The translations under genes and the position numbers were made by a program. Source: JACCTH01 sp963761985 (lineage in GTDB: Bacteria > Actinomycetota > Acidimicrobiia > Spongiisociales > ZC4RG35). From it: a stretch of 64,000 nt of DNA. Under the pieces are notes generated by a model. It did not search any database and was not told the origin of the DNA. It was given only the letters and a program-made list of their open reading frames with translations. The first letter of the stretch is position 1. Every line of letters begins with the position of its first letter. The stretch lies in the NCBI GenBank assembly GCA_963761985.1, contig CAVXIT010000004.1, forward strand, positions 62,001 to 126,000, written 5' to 3'. Shown in pieces: positions 34,638 to 43,222 of the stretch.

Positions 34638-35026
34638 CCTTTGGCCACGGAGTTGCTGATGACAGAGAACATCACGCCGGCCAAAAAGCCGCGCGAGGCG
34701 ATTTCCATTGTCACTCCGACATCGGTGTGAGCATCGAGTGGGCCTAGGTCCACAGTGATCTGACCGTCCAATTGATCGGTGGCGATCTTCATAACCATTC
34801 TCTGATTAGCGCTTGCTTCGACCCGTCGCGCTTCACCGCTGTACGACTTTCCCCCGGCGGTCACCGTGAAGTCGTAGCCAGTCAGGCCGAGCTCATCGAA
34901 GGTCGGATTGGCGATCTCGTTGACCCCGCCGATCTTTCGCCAGGTTTCGGGATTCTGGAGGGCTGACCAAACCTGGCGAGCCGCCGCTTTCGCAACGGCG
35001 TGAGCGGAGAAGACCTGGCTCGGCAC
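34595..35026 (-). CDS. SRPBCC (START-like) family protein
   Basis: A 143-residue protein with the fold of polyketide cyclase/START-like proteins: it starts with FSAHAVAKAAARQVWSALQN and ETWRKIGGV, continues with alternating beta strands (YDFTVTAGGKSYSGEARRVE, QITVDLGPLDAHTDVGVTM), and ends in a long helix that packs over the barrel. Such proteins bind hydrophobic ligands; the ligand is unknown. It converges on and overlaps the end of atpC. Confidence 0.75.
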   Translation of the reverse strand: MPSQVFSAHAVAKAAARQVWSALQNPETWRKIGGVNEIANPTFDELGLTGYDFTVTAGGKSYSGEARRVEASANQRMVMKIATDQLDGQITVDLGPLDAHTDVGVTMEIASRGFLAGVMFSVISNSVAKGYDAAVERFVDSLD

Positions 35027-35063
35027 AGGCTGACCTTATCTGGGCGACATTATCTGATCGTCT

Positions 35064-35636
35064 TTGGCCGCTCCTACCCTTTCGTTGGTGCCACTGACCG
35101 CCACCGAATTCTTGCGAGTCGCCCTCGACTCCCATCGCCTCGCAGTGCTCGGTTTGGCCGCTACCGGCCCACTGAATATCGAGGACACCGCCCATCGCTT
35201 ATCGTTGACGGTCGGTCAGGTCCGTCGAGCTGTGAGTCGTTTGGTGGAAGTTGGCCTGCTGGATGCGAATCTTGCGCTCGACCACGCGGTTCTCCGTGCC
35301 CTGGCGGCAACGCTTCCCGACGAGGAAGCGGTGTCACCCCTCGTGCTCGAAGGGCCCTGGACCACCGAGGAGCGCAACCTGCTCGGCCGGTTCTTCGTCG
35401 GGACGAGGCTCAGCGAAATACCTGCCCAGCATGCACGTCGCCGGGTGGTGCTCGAACGTCTGGCCCAGGAATTCGAAATCGGGCTTCGTTATACGGAAAA
35501 GGAGATCAACTCAATGCTGCAGGTTTTCCACCCCGACTACGCCGCGCTCCGGCGGCACATGGTCGATGAAGGATTCCTCTCGCGGGCCGATGGCAGCTAT
35601 TGGCGGAGCGGCGGTAGGGTCGAGGTCGCCCCATGA
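35064..35636 (+). CDS. winged-helix + DUF2087 regulator
   Basis: A 190-residue putative transcription factor. The N-terminal ~90 residues form an ArsR-like helix-turn-helix (NIEDTAHRLSLTVGQVRRAV ... LVEVGLLD). The C-terminal ~65 residues match DUF2087 (RRRVVLERLAQEFEIGLRYT, EKEINSMLQVFHPDYAALRR, LSRADGSYWRSGG). Several DUF2087 proteins are one-domain regulators with no known ligand. TTG 35064 or GTG 35088 could be the start. Overlaps the next gene by four bases. Confidence 0.8.
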   Translation: MAAPTLSLVPLTATEFLRVALDSHRLAVLGLAATGPLNIEDTAHRLSLTVGQVRRAVSRLVEVGLLDANLALDHAVLRALAATLPDEEAVSPLVLEGPWTTEERNLLGRFFVGTRLSEIPAQHARRRVVLERLAQEFEIGLRYTEKEINSMLQVFHPDYAALRRHMVDEGFLSRADGSYWRSGGRVEVAP

Positions 35637-36118
35637 CCGACAAGAACCCCGTCATCGAGGAATGGCTGCAGCGAATTGATGTCGTCGAGCACCGTTTGGC
35701 TAGCGAAGCCGAGAAGTCGGGAGGAGCCACTGACGCTGATCCGCAAACCGGTGAAGCCTGGGAACGAGGACAAGTCTGGGGGCACCTCGCCGAGTTCGTT
35801 CCGTTTTGGACCGAGCAGGTGGGAGACGTGATCGACGAGTACCAAGGCAAGCCCATCGCATATGGACGGACACGCGAAGACGCCGGGCGAAAGGCGGGGA
35901 TCGATGCCGGGCTAGAGGTATCGATTGCGACGCTCTGGGAAGAGGTGAAGTCCGACCTCGCCGACCTGCGAGCCTTCCTCGGTGTGCTTCCCGACGGCTG
36001 GGAGCAGTCCGTGGGCATGCATCCAACTCGCGGCGAGATGTCCGCCGCCAAGATCATCGACGATCATCTCGTAGCCCATCTCGAGGAGCACGCCGCTCAA
36101 CTCGAGAACATCTCCTGA
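35633..36118 (+). CDS. DinB-like four-helix protein
   Basis: A 161-residue protein resembling the DinB/mycothiol-dependent-enzyme superfamily. Histidines occur where the metal triad is expected: GHLAEFVPFW in the second helix, and HLVAHLEEH in the last helix. DinB-fold enzymes often use mycothiol or bacillithiol as cosubstrate. It sits between a DUF2087 regulator and a PIG-L deacetylase that could belong to thiol or sugar metabolism. Function is not assignable. Confidence 0.65.
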   Translation: MTDKNPVIEEWLQRIDVVEHRLASEAEKSGGATDADPQTGEAWERGQVWGHLAEFVPFWTEQVGDVIDEYQGKPIAYGRTREDAGRKAGIDAGLEVSIATLWEEVKSDLADLRAFLGVLPDGWEQSVGMHPTRGEMSAAKIIDDHLVAHLEEHAAQLENIS

Positions 36119-36134
36119 CGTTGGCGGGCTCGGC

Positions 36135-36980
36135 ATGACTGGGCTGCTTTCGTTTCACGCCCATCCCGACGACGAGGTCATCTCGACGGGCGGCATCCTT
36201 GCTCGTTACGCACGGGCCGGCGAACAGGTAGTGGTGGTGACAGCTACGGACGGCGCAGAGGGGGAGATCCACAACTACGACGACCCCGAGTCCCTCAAGT
36301 CTCAACTCGCTGAAATTCGGGCGAGCGAAGTCAGGGCTGCGTTGGACGAGCTCGGAGTGAAGCATCATGAATTCCTGGGCTACCGCGATTCAGGGATGAT
36401 GGGAACCGAGCCCAACAACCACCCCCTGGCCTTCTGGCAAGCTGAGCTGTTCGAAGCAACTGGTCGCCTGGTGAGGATGATCCGTCGTTACCAGCCCGAA
36501 GTCATGACTGTCTATGACCCCTTTGGTGGCTACGGACACCCCGACCACATCCAGGTGCACCGGGTCGGCACCGCCGCGTTCTTCGGTTGTCGAGATCTCG
36601 GCTGGTTCCCGCTCCAGGAGGGCGAGGAGTATTGGGCACCGTCGAAGCTTTACTGGAATGCCTGGAGCCGCAGTCGAACTGAGGCCCTCGGAAAGTATTG
36701 GGACGAACCGGAGAACCCCGAGGATGACGCAGAGGACTGGTGGGCGAACCGGGGGATCCCCGACGATGAGGTGACCACAGTTGTCGATGTCCGCGACGAA
36801 GTTGGATTGAAGGAGTCAGCTCTCCGGGCCCATCGCAGCCAAATTCCCGACGACTGGTTCTTGCTCAAGATCCCCGACGTTGGACGCGTCGAGGTCATGG
36901 GCTACGAGTCGTTCCAGCGGATCTTCACCACGGTGTCCAGTTCGCTACCGGAGAGCGACCTCTTCGCCGGTTTGCGGTGA
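36135..36980 (+). CDS. PIG-L family deacetylase (MshB/Mca-like)
   Basis: A 281-residue zinc hydrolase. The zinc-binding AHPDDE motif (FHAHPDDEVISTGG) is at the N-terminus, and a second histidine motif GHPDHIQVHR follows about 120 residues later. The family includes MshB and Mca of mycothiol metabolism; the length and the insert after residue 165 favour that group. The adjacent DinB-like gene fits a thiol-related role, but no other mycothiol genes are in view. Confidence 0.9.
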   Translation: MTGLLSFHAHPDDEVISTGGILARYARAGEQVVVVTATDGAEGEIHNYDDPESLKSQLAEIRASEVRAALDELGVKHHEFLGYRDSGMMGTEPNNHPLAFWQAELFEATGRLVRMIRRYQPEVMTVYDPFGGYGHPDHIQVHRVGTAAFFGCRDLGWFPLQEGEEYWAPSKLYWNAWSRSRTEALGKYWDEPENPEDDAEDWWANRGIPDDEVTTVVDVRDEVGLKESALRAHRSQIPDDWFLLKIPDVGRVEVMGYESFQRIFTTVSSSLPESDLFAGLR

Positions 36981-37816
36981 CCCATACTCGGCAATTTGGG
37001 GCTGCTGAACATTGGCGACAACAGCTCACGGACTGGGCCCTGCCGCTTGACCTTTTGGCCAGCGTTGAAGCCTCACCCTATGGCTGGTCGAGGCGGGTGT
37101 GGAAGCAGAAGGGGGAGCGGGGGCTCGATCCCGATGCCGGAACTCTTACCACCAACCTCGTCTCGGAGCTGGCCGGCGCTAGTGGATCGGTGATCGACAT
37201 CGGTGCAGGCAGCGGACGCGCGTCACTTCCATTGGTCCAGCGCGGTCACCCGGTCACGATGGTGGAACCCAACGAGAACATGCTCGCCAGCCTTCGAGAA
37301 CTCACCGCGACGTTTCCCGTCGAGATAGTCGACGGACGCTGGCCCGAAGTCGAAAAGGAAGTCAAGCCCCACCGGGTGGCGATGTCGGCTCACGTGGTTT
37401 ACGACGTGGCCGAGTTGGTTCCGTTCCTCGAGGCGATGGACCGCACCGCCGAAGCCGGAGTGGTGGTCGAGATGACGCCCAACCACCCATGGTCATCGTT
37501 GCGCGATCTGTATTGGGAGTTTCACCAACTCAACCGGCCGGCGGGCCCCACCACGGAGGACCTGGCGGCGGTGGTCATCGACTTGGGTCGCGAGCCGCAG
37601 ATTGAGCGTTGGAATCGCCCCAGCGACATGGTCTACGAAACCATCGACGAGATAGTCGAGATGACCGGTCGCCGGCTCGTGCTTCCGCCCGCCCGCTGGC
37701 CCGAGCTCGAGGAACGGTTGCGGCCCCGGATCGTCGGAGCGCTCGGCGCGTACCAGGTGGGGCCGCTCGAACGGGAAATTACGACGGTTTGGTGGAGGAC
37801 CGGGAATAGCCTCTAG
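36977..37816 (+). CDS. SAM-dependent class I methyltransferase
   Basis: A 279-residue protein. The SAM-binding loop is VIDIGAGSGRASLPL (about residues 72-86), followed by an acidic position EPN at the end of strand 2 and the substrate region MSAHVVYDVAELVPF. No closer family name can be given. The start is GTG 36977, overlapping the PIG-L stop (GTGA). It is followed 5 bases later by the ABC-F gene. Confidence 0.87.
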   Translation: MTHTRQFGAAEHWRQQLTDWALPLDLLASVEASPYGWSRRVWKQKGERGLDPDAGTLTTNLVSELAGASGSVIDIGAGSGRASLPLVQRGHPVTMVEPNENMLASLRELTATFPVEIVDGRWPEVEKEVKPHRVAMSAHVVYDVAELVPFLEAMDRTAEAGVVVEMTPNHPWSSLRDLYWEFHQLNRPAGPTTEDLAAVVIDLGREPQIERWNRPSDMVYETIDEIVEMTGRRLVLPPARWPELEERLRPRIVGALGAYQVGPLEREITTVWWRTGNSL

Positions 37817-37821
37817 CGGCC

Positions 37822-39420
37822 ATGCTGGTCGCCAGAGATATTCGGCTCGAAGTCGGTACCCGTCTCCTGCTCGAGGAGGCGTCCTTCAGCGTGCAGCCAG
37901 GCGACAAGATCGGCCTCGTCGGGCGGAATGGAGCTGGCAAGACGACTTTGATGCGGACCCTGGCTGGATATAACCCTCCAACCGGAGGATCAGTCCTCAG
38001 GTCCGGAAATCTCGGCTACTTCTCCCAGGAAGCAGCCCTGCCCGATCTCGAACGCCCGGATATGAGCGCATTGGAACGGATTCTTTCTGCCCGCCAGATC
38101 GGCGCCCTGCTCCGGCGGATCGAAGAGACACGCAAGAAGATGGAGCGCCTCGAGGGCCAGGCTCGGGACGAGGCCATCAAACGATATGCCCGGCTTCAGG
38201 ATGAGTTCGACGCCAAGGGCGGCTTCGTCGCCGAGGCCGAAGCGAAACAAGTAGCCGCCAACCTCGGGATCGGGGTTGCCGAGCTCGACCAGCCCGTGTT
38301 GACGATGTCGGGGGGCCAGCGTCGCCGAGTTGAACTCGCTCGAATCCTCTTCGCCGAAACCGAGACGCTGCTGCTCGACGAGCCCACTAACCACCTCGAC
38401 CTCGATGCCAAAGATTGGCTGGTGGGCTTCCTCTCTGGTTATCGAGGCGGGATCCTCATGGTCAGCCACGATCTGCCACTTCTCGACGCGGCCATCACCT
38501 CCATCCTCGACCTCGAGAACAGCCAGCTCGAGGCCTATCGCGGCAATTACTCGAGCTTCCTCGTCGAGCGAAAGAAGCGGCGGGAACAGCGCGAGCGGCA
38601 GCGCCGTCATCAGGACGAGGCCATCGAGCGGATGGAAGCCAACATCCGCCGCTTCAAAGGCACCACAGAGAAGATGGCCAAGATCGCGCGCTCCTGGGAA
38701 ACGCGAGTCGAGCGGATGAAGTCGGAGTTGGTCGAGGTACAGAAATCGGGCAAGAAGGTCGCCGTTCGGTTCCCGCAGCCGAAACCCAGCGGCGTGAGGC
38801 CGCTGGTGGGTCGTGGTCTGGCCAAGTCGTTCGGCGACAACCTGGTCTTCGTAGACATCGATCTCGCCATCGATCGGGGAGAGCGCATGATCATCATGGG
38901 ACTCAACGGAGCCGGGAAGACAACCTTGCTCCGCATCCTGGCCGGAGTCGAGACCACCGATCTCGGCGAGGTCGTTCTCGGGCACAACGCCACCCTCGGT
39001 TACTACGCCCAGGAGCACGAGCAGATCCAGGAGGGGATGACCGTGCTCGACCATGTCCGTTCGGTCTCGGATCAGGTCGATCTAGTGCTACGGACGCTTC
39101 TCGGTCACTTCCTCCTGGCAGACAAGATCGACCAGGACGCGGCGACGCTCTCTGGGGGTGAGAAAACCAAGCTGGCCCTGGCGATGGTGGTCCTGGCGCG
39201 CCCCAACGTCTTGCTGCTCGATGAGCCCACCAACAACCTCGACCCCCAGGCTAAAAACGCTTTGCTTGATGCGCTCCACCAGTACCAGGGGACGATCGTC
39301 CTCGTCAGTCACGACACCGACTTCGTGGCCGAGCTCGGGCCGGAGCGGGCCGTGATGATGCCCGAGGGGAAAACTCTCTATTTCGACGAGTCGTTGCTCG
39401 AGTTGGTAGCCCTGGCTTGA
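37822..39420 (+). CDS. ABC-F family ATP-binding protein
   Basis: A cytosolic ATPase of 532 residues with two ABC domains and no membrane segments. Domain 1 has VGRNGAGKTTL, the LSGGQ-like TMSGGQRRRVELARIL, and LDEPTNHLDLDAK. Domain 2 has GLNGAGKTTLLRIL, LSGGEKTKLALAM, and LDEPTNNLDPQAK. The linker (~230-320) is long, Arg/Glu-rich and predicted coiled coil (the P-site tRNA interaction motif). ABC-F proteins act on ribosomes (EttA-like or antibiotic protection); the exact subgroup needs a tree. Confidence 0.93.
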   Translation: MLVARDIRLEVGTRLLLEEASFSVQPGDKIGLVGRNGAGKTTLMRTLAGYNPPTGGSVLRSGNLGYFSQEAALPDLERPDMSALERILSARQIGALLRRIEETRKKMERLEGQARDEAIKRYARLQDEFDAKGGFVAEAEAKQVAANLGIGVAELDQPVLTMSGGQRRRVELARILFAETETLLLDEPTNHLDLDAKDWLVGFLSGYRGGILMVSHDLPLLDAAITSILDLENSQLEAYRGNYSSFLVERKKRREQRERQRRHQDEAIERMEANIRRFKGTTEKMAKIARSWETRVERMKSELVEVQKSGKKVAVRFPQPKPSGVRPLVGRGLAKSFGDNLVFVDIDLAIDRGERMIIMGLNGAGKTTLLRILAGVETTDLGEVVLGHNATLGYYAQEHEQIQEGMTVLDHVRSVSDQVDLVLRTLLGHFLLADKIDQDAATLSGGEKTKLALAMVVLARPNVLLLDEPTNNLDPQAKNALLDALHQYQGTIVLVSHDTDFVAELGPERAVMMPEGKTLYFDESLLELVALA

Positions 39421-39432
39421 ATCGACGAGGGC

Positions 39433-39852
39433 CTAGTTGTTGGGAGGCGCCTGACTGATGTCGGCGAGTGCTGATCCAGGGTCTTTCTCGATGGCGAGAT
39501 CGCCGAGCGACACGATGCCGACGAGATCTCCACCGTCGACCACCGGCAGGCGCCGGATATCGTGCTCGCGCATCAATTTCACCGCGTCCTTGACCGTCTG
39601 ATCAGAAGAAAGCGTCACTGGATTGTGACCGCAGATCTCTTCAATCGTGGCCGAATTGGCATCGAGCCCTTCTGCTAGGCCCTTAACAACGAGATCGCGA
39701 TCGGTGACAAGGCCGCAAAGGCTGCCGTCCTCGCGGACAACAAGAACATCACCGATCTCGCGATCGCGCATGAGCTGGGCGGCGATAGCGAGAGTCGCCG
39801 TGGTTCTCACGTTGACTGGGTTCCTGGTCATGACTTCTGACACTGTGGGCAT
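39433..39852 (-). CDS. tandem CBS-domain protein
   Basis: A 139-residue protein made of two CBS domains (about 5-65 and 70-128: EVMTRNPVNVRTTATLAIAA; ICGHNPVTLSSDQTVKDAV, then MREHDIRRLPVVDGGDLVGI). CBS pairs bind adenosine nucleotides. Stand-alone proteins like this are often induced by hypoxia in Actinobacteria, but their targets are not known. Convergent with the ABC-F gene. Confidence 0.93.
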   Translation of the reverse strand: MPTVSEVMTRNPVNVRTTATLAIAAQLMRDREIGDVLVVREDGSLCGLVTDRDLVVKGLAEGLDANSATIEEICGHNPVTLSSDQTVKDAVKLMREHDIRRLPVVDGGDLVGIVSLGDLAIEKDPGSALADISQAPPNN

Positions 39853-39900
39853 GCGGTCTCCTCCTGCTGGTGCCTTGCTGTCGATTTACCCTGCGCCAAG

Positions 39901-40590
39901 GTGACTGAAACCCGGCTCCAAGACGATCTTGTCCAGTTCGCACAAGGCGAGCTGGCTGCCCTGGCCGACCCAGCCAGGGCAGCCCCGATGCAGGCCTATA
40001 TGAAGACATCGATGCCGTTCTATGGCGTGCCGAAGCCGCTGCGGGTACCGATCGCCCGCTCCTTGAAAGAACGCTTCCCGCCAATAGACGGCAAGGCCTA
40101 TCGAAAGAGCGTCCTCGCCCTCTGGGCCTTGCCCCACCGCGAGGAGAAGTACCTGGCCATCGGTTACGCCGAGTCTTTTCGACAATTCATCAGCCTCGAA
40201 CAGATTGATCTATATCAGCGACTGATCACAGAGGGCGCCTGGTGGGACTTCGTCGACGAGATCGCGTCACATCTGGTTGGTCGGGTCGTCCTCACTGACC
40301 GCGAACGTATGCGACCGGTGCTCGTGGAGTGGATCGAGCATCCAGACATGTGGCTGAGGCGAACCGCAATCTTGAGCCAGCTCGGGCACAAAGAAAAGAC
40401 GGACTGGCCGCTGCTTGCGGACTTCTGCTTGCGGGGGGCCCACGAAAAGGAGTTCTTCATTCGCAAAGCCATCGGCTGGGCATTGCGCGAATACGCCCGG
40501 GTGGAACCTGATCTCGTCCGCGACTTCGCCCACGATCATCGCGAACAGCTTTCCGCCCTCTCATTTCGCGAGGCCACCAAGCATTTGTAG
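39901..40590 (+). CDS. DNA alkylation repair protein (AlkD-like HEAT repeat)
   Basis: A 229-residue protein of the AlkC/AlkD family, HEAT-repeat DNA glycosylases that remove cationic alkyl purines. The signature TEGAWWDFVDEIASHLVG, with adjacent Trp and Asp, matches the AlkD active site. Later motifs include MWLRRTAILSQLGHK and FIRKAIGWALREYA. The GTG start is at 39901. Confidence 0.92.
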   Translation: MTETRLQDDLVQFAQGELAALADPARAAPMQAYMKTSMPFYGVPKPLRVPIARSLKERFPPIDGKAYRKSVLALWALPHREEKYLAIGYAESFRQFISLEQIDLYQRLITEGAWWDFVDEIASHLVGRVVLTDRERMRPVLVEWIEHPDMWLRRTAILSQLGHKEKTDWPLLADFCLRGAHEKEFFIRKAIGWALREYARVEPDLVRDFAHDHREQLSALSFREATKHL

Positions 40591-40607
40591 GTCGATATGC
40601 TCGATCT

Positions 40608-41003
40608 GTGCCCGGCAATCCAGCGATAGTCGCGTTCCGGTTCCCTGACTTGGCCAAGGCTCGCCAGTTTTACGTCGACGTGCTCGGTTTCACTATCGAG
40701 CGGGATGCCGACGAGCACGAGAACATGGCAGTTTCTCTCGGAGGGGCACGGATGATGCTCGAAGCCGACGCGACCAACTTGTTTGGCGATGACTACAACA
40801 AAATGATCGTGGCCCGGAGAGAAAACCCGGGTCCGAACTCGATTTACATCGAAGCAGAGGACCTCGACGCGCTCTATCAACGTTGTCATGACCAGGGCCT
40901 GCGGATTGTTGATCCCATCGGTGCTCGTCCGTGGGGTCAGCGCGAGTTCACGATCGAGGATCCCGCCGGCAATTTCCTGAGCTTTTGGGGCGCACCGGAG
41001 TGA
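40608..41003 (+). CDS. VOC-family (glyoxalase/bleomycin resistance) protein
   Basis: A 131-residue single-domain vicinal oxygen chelate protein with the FRFPDLAKARQFYVDVLGF start and a C-terminal FTIEDPAGNFLSFWG. Candidate metal ligands are spread over the two beta-alpha-beta modules. Specific activity is unknown. Its stop overlaps the GTG of the homogentisate dioxygenase gene (GTGA), suggesting a role in aromatic-amino-acid degradation, though the protein is far too short for hydroxyphenylpyruvate dioxygenase. Confidence 0.85.
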   Translation: MPGNPAIVAFRFPDLAKARQFYVDVLGFTIERDADEHENMAVSLGGARMMLEADATNLFGDDYNKMIVARRENPGPNSIYIEAEDLDALYQRCHDQGLRIVDPIGARPWGQREFTIEDPAGNFLSFWGAPE

Positions 41004-42187
41004 CGACCTATCTACGGATGGGCGAGGTCCCTCCCAAGCGACACACGCAGCTTCGGCGCGAGGGGCGCCTACTCACCGAGCAGGTGATGGGGATGGAAGG
41101 TTTTTCGGGCAACTACTCGATTCTCTACCACTTGGAGACACCCTGTCGGGTCATGGCTCTCGGCGGCTTCGAACACCTGGAGAAGAAGGAATGGGTGCCT
41201 GATCAGCACCAGCACATGCTGTTCGCCACCGCCGATCTCGATGCCATCGGTGACCTTGTAACCGGCCGTCGCCTCCTGATGTGGAACAGCGACGTCGAGA
41301 TCTGGTTCTGCCGGCCTCGCGAAACCAACGAGGCCTATTACCGCAACGGCGAAGGCGACGAAGTGATCTTCGTCCATCAAGGTGGGGGAGTGGCCGAGAC
41401 CATCTTTGGTGATCTGCCCTATCGCGAAGGTGACTACATCGTCATCCCTCGCGGCACGACGTATCGACTGGTACCGGAAGGTGAACAGAAGTATCTGATT
41501 TTCGTTTCGCCCGGCCAGATCGAGATTCCCAAGCGCTATCGGAACGCCTACGGAAACCTGCTCGAACACGCGCCCTACTACCACCGCGACATTCACGGGC
41601 CGACCGAGCTGAAAACTCATGACGAAAGCGGAGAGTTCACGGTGACGGTGAGGGTGCGCGGAGGGCACCAGCGTTACGTGCTCGACTATCACCCTTTCAA
41701 CGTCGTCGGATGGGACGGTTTTGTCTACCCCTGGACGTTCAACATCGCCGATTTCGAACCGAAGTCGGGCCGACTGCACCAGCCTCCACCCGCCCACCAG
41801 ACTTTCGAAGGACCGGGCTTTGTCATCTGCTCGTTCTGTCCAAGGAATCTGGAGTGGGATCCGCAGGCAGTGCCCATCCCCTACAACCACTCCAATCTGC
41901 AGTCCGACGAGATGATCTATTACGTCTCGGGCAACTTCGAGAGCCGCAAGGGCATCGAGGTCGGCTCGATCACGCTGCATCCCTATGGAATTCCCCACGG
42001 CCCTCAGCCAGGACTAGCCGAAAAGGCACTCGGCGCTACCTCAACATCGGAGTTAGCGGTGATGTGCGACACCTTCCGACCCTTGCGGCTCGGCGACTTC
42101 TCGCAGACCATCGCCAATCCGGACTACATGTTCAGCTGGTACCAGCCGCCCGCGGAGACCCCGGCCGAGCCCGGGACAATCGCCTAG
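41000..42187 (+). CDS. hmgA: homogentisate 1,2-dioxygenase
   Basis: A 395-residue non-heme iron cupin that opens the ring of homogentisate in tyrosine degradation. Iron ligands are recognisable in NHSNLQSDEMIYYVSG (His and Glu) and IPHGPQPG (His). The N-terminal cupin fold and the GDYIVIPRGTTYRL strand are also typical. GTG 41000 overlaps the upstream VOC gene. No other homogentisate-pathway gene (maiA, fahA) is in view. Confidence 0.93.
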   Translation: MTTYLRMGEVPPKRHTQLRREGRLLTEQVMGMEGFSGNYSILYHLETPCRVMALGGFEHLEKKEWVPDQHQHMLFATADLDAIGDLVTGRRLLMWNSDVEIWFCRPRETNEAYYRNGEGDEVIFVHQGGGVAETIFGDLPYREGDYIVIPRGTTYRLVPEGEQKYLIFVSPGQIEIPKRYRNAYGNLLEHAPYYHRDIHGPTELKTHDESGEFTVTVRVRGGHQRYVLDYHPFNVVGWDGFVYPWTFNIADFEPKSGRLHQPPPAHQTFEGPGFVICSFCPRNLEWDPQAVPIPYNHSNLQSDEMIYYVSGNFESRKGIEVGSITLHPYGIPHGPQPGLAEKALGATSTSELAVMCDTFRPLRLGDFSQTIANPDYMFSWYQPPAETPAEPGTIA

Positions 42188-42201
42188 CTAGGTTGCCTGC
42201 A

Positions 42202-43222
42202 ATGCAACTGGGAATGATCGGCCTCGGCCGGATGGGGGCAAATCTGGTGCGCCGGCTGATGCGGGAAGGGCACGAATGCGTGGTCTACGACCTCAACGTT
42301 GATGCTGTGGCCGAGCTGGCCAAGGAGGGCGCGCATGGGAGCTACCGAGCTCGACAAGTTCGTAGCGGCGCTGAAACCACCCCGGGCCGTTTGGATCATG
42401 ATCCCCGCCGCGTTCGTCGACTCGACCATCGAAAAGATCGCGCCGTTGCTCGAGCCTGGCGACGTCCTGATCGATGGCGGCAACAGCTTTTTTGAAGACG
42501 ACATCATCCGTTCAAAGAAGCTCGGCGACCAGGGGATCGTCTACCTCGATATCGGTGTGAGTGGCGGCGTGTACGGATTGGAACGGGGGTACTGCTTGAT
42601 GATCGGGGGCGACCGCGCCGCCGTCGAGCATCTCGACCCGATCTGGCAAACGTTGTGCCCCGGTCTCGAAGCCGCGCCCCGCACCCCCGGCAAAGAAGGC
42701 AACCCACAGCCGGGCGAACTGGGATACCTCTATTGCGGACCGTCCGGTGCCGGTCATTTCGTGAAGATGGTGCACAACGGGGTCGAGTACGGGGTGATGG
42801 CTGCCTACGCCGAAGGGATGGCGATTCTCGAAAAGGCCGACCTGGGTTCGGAAGGTCGCCGGAAGGATGCCGAGACCGCTCCGCTGCGCGAACCCTGGCG
42901 ATACCAGTACGAACTCGACGTCTCCGCCATCGCCGAGCTGTGGCGAAGGGGGAGCGTGGTGACCTCGTTTCTCCTGGACATCACCGCCATGGCGTTGGCT
43001 GCCAGCCCGGAGTTGGCCGAGCTCAGCGGCCGAGTCTCTGACTCAGGAGAGGGTCGCTGGACGGTGCAAAGCGCGATCGACCTCGGCGTACCGGCCCAGG
43101 TGATCGCGGCTGCCCTACACCAACGGTTTGCCTCGCGGGATGAAGGGGACTTCGCCGATCGCGTCCTCTCGGCGATGCGCCAGGAGTTCGGCGGCCATGT
43201 CGAGGTGCCGGCAGGTGGCTGA
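42202..43222 (+). CDS. gnd: 6-phosphogluconate dehydrogenase (short, GndA type), apparent +1 frameshift
   Basis: Decarboxylates 6-phosphogluconate to ribulose 5-phosphate with reduction of NAD(P). The N-terminus MQLGMIGLGRMGANLVRRL is followed by ELAKEGAHG. One extra base then occurs in the G run at 42337-42339; skipping it restores GATELDKFVAALKPPRAVWI. The rest reads through: GDVLIDGGNSFFEDD, GVSGGVYGLERGYCLMIGG, and catalytic-site GAGHFVKMVHNGVEYG. At ~340 residues it belongs to the short decarboxylating class. Functionally coupled to zwf, whose GTG overlaps its end. Confidence 0.92.

Noticed and set aside
37990..39054. 354-codon minus-strand frame opposite the ABC-F gene
   Set aside because: No ribosome site and no domain; explained by the conserved plus-strand ATPase.
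40608..41003. 4-hydroxyphenylpyruvate dioxygenase next to hmgA
   Set aside because: The VOC protein is a single 131-residue domain, far below the two-domain ~350 residues needed.
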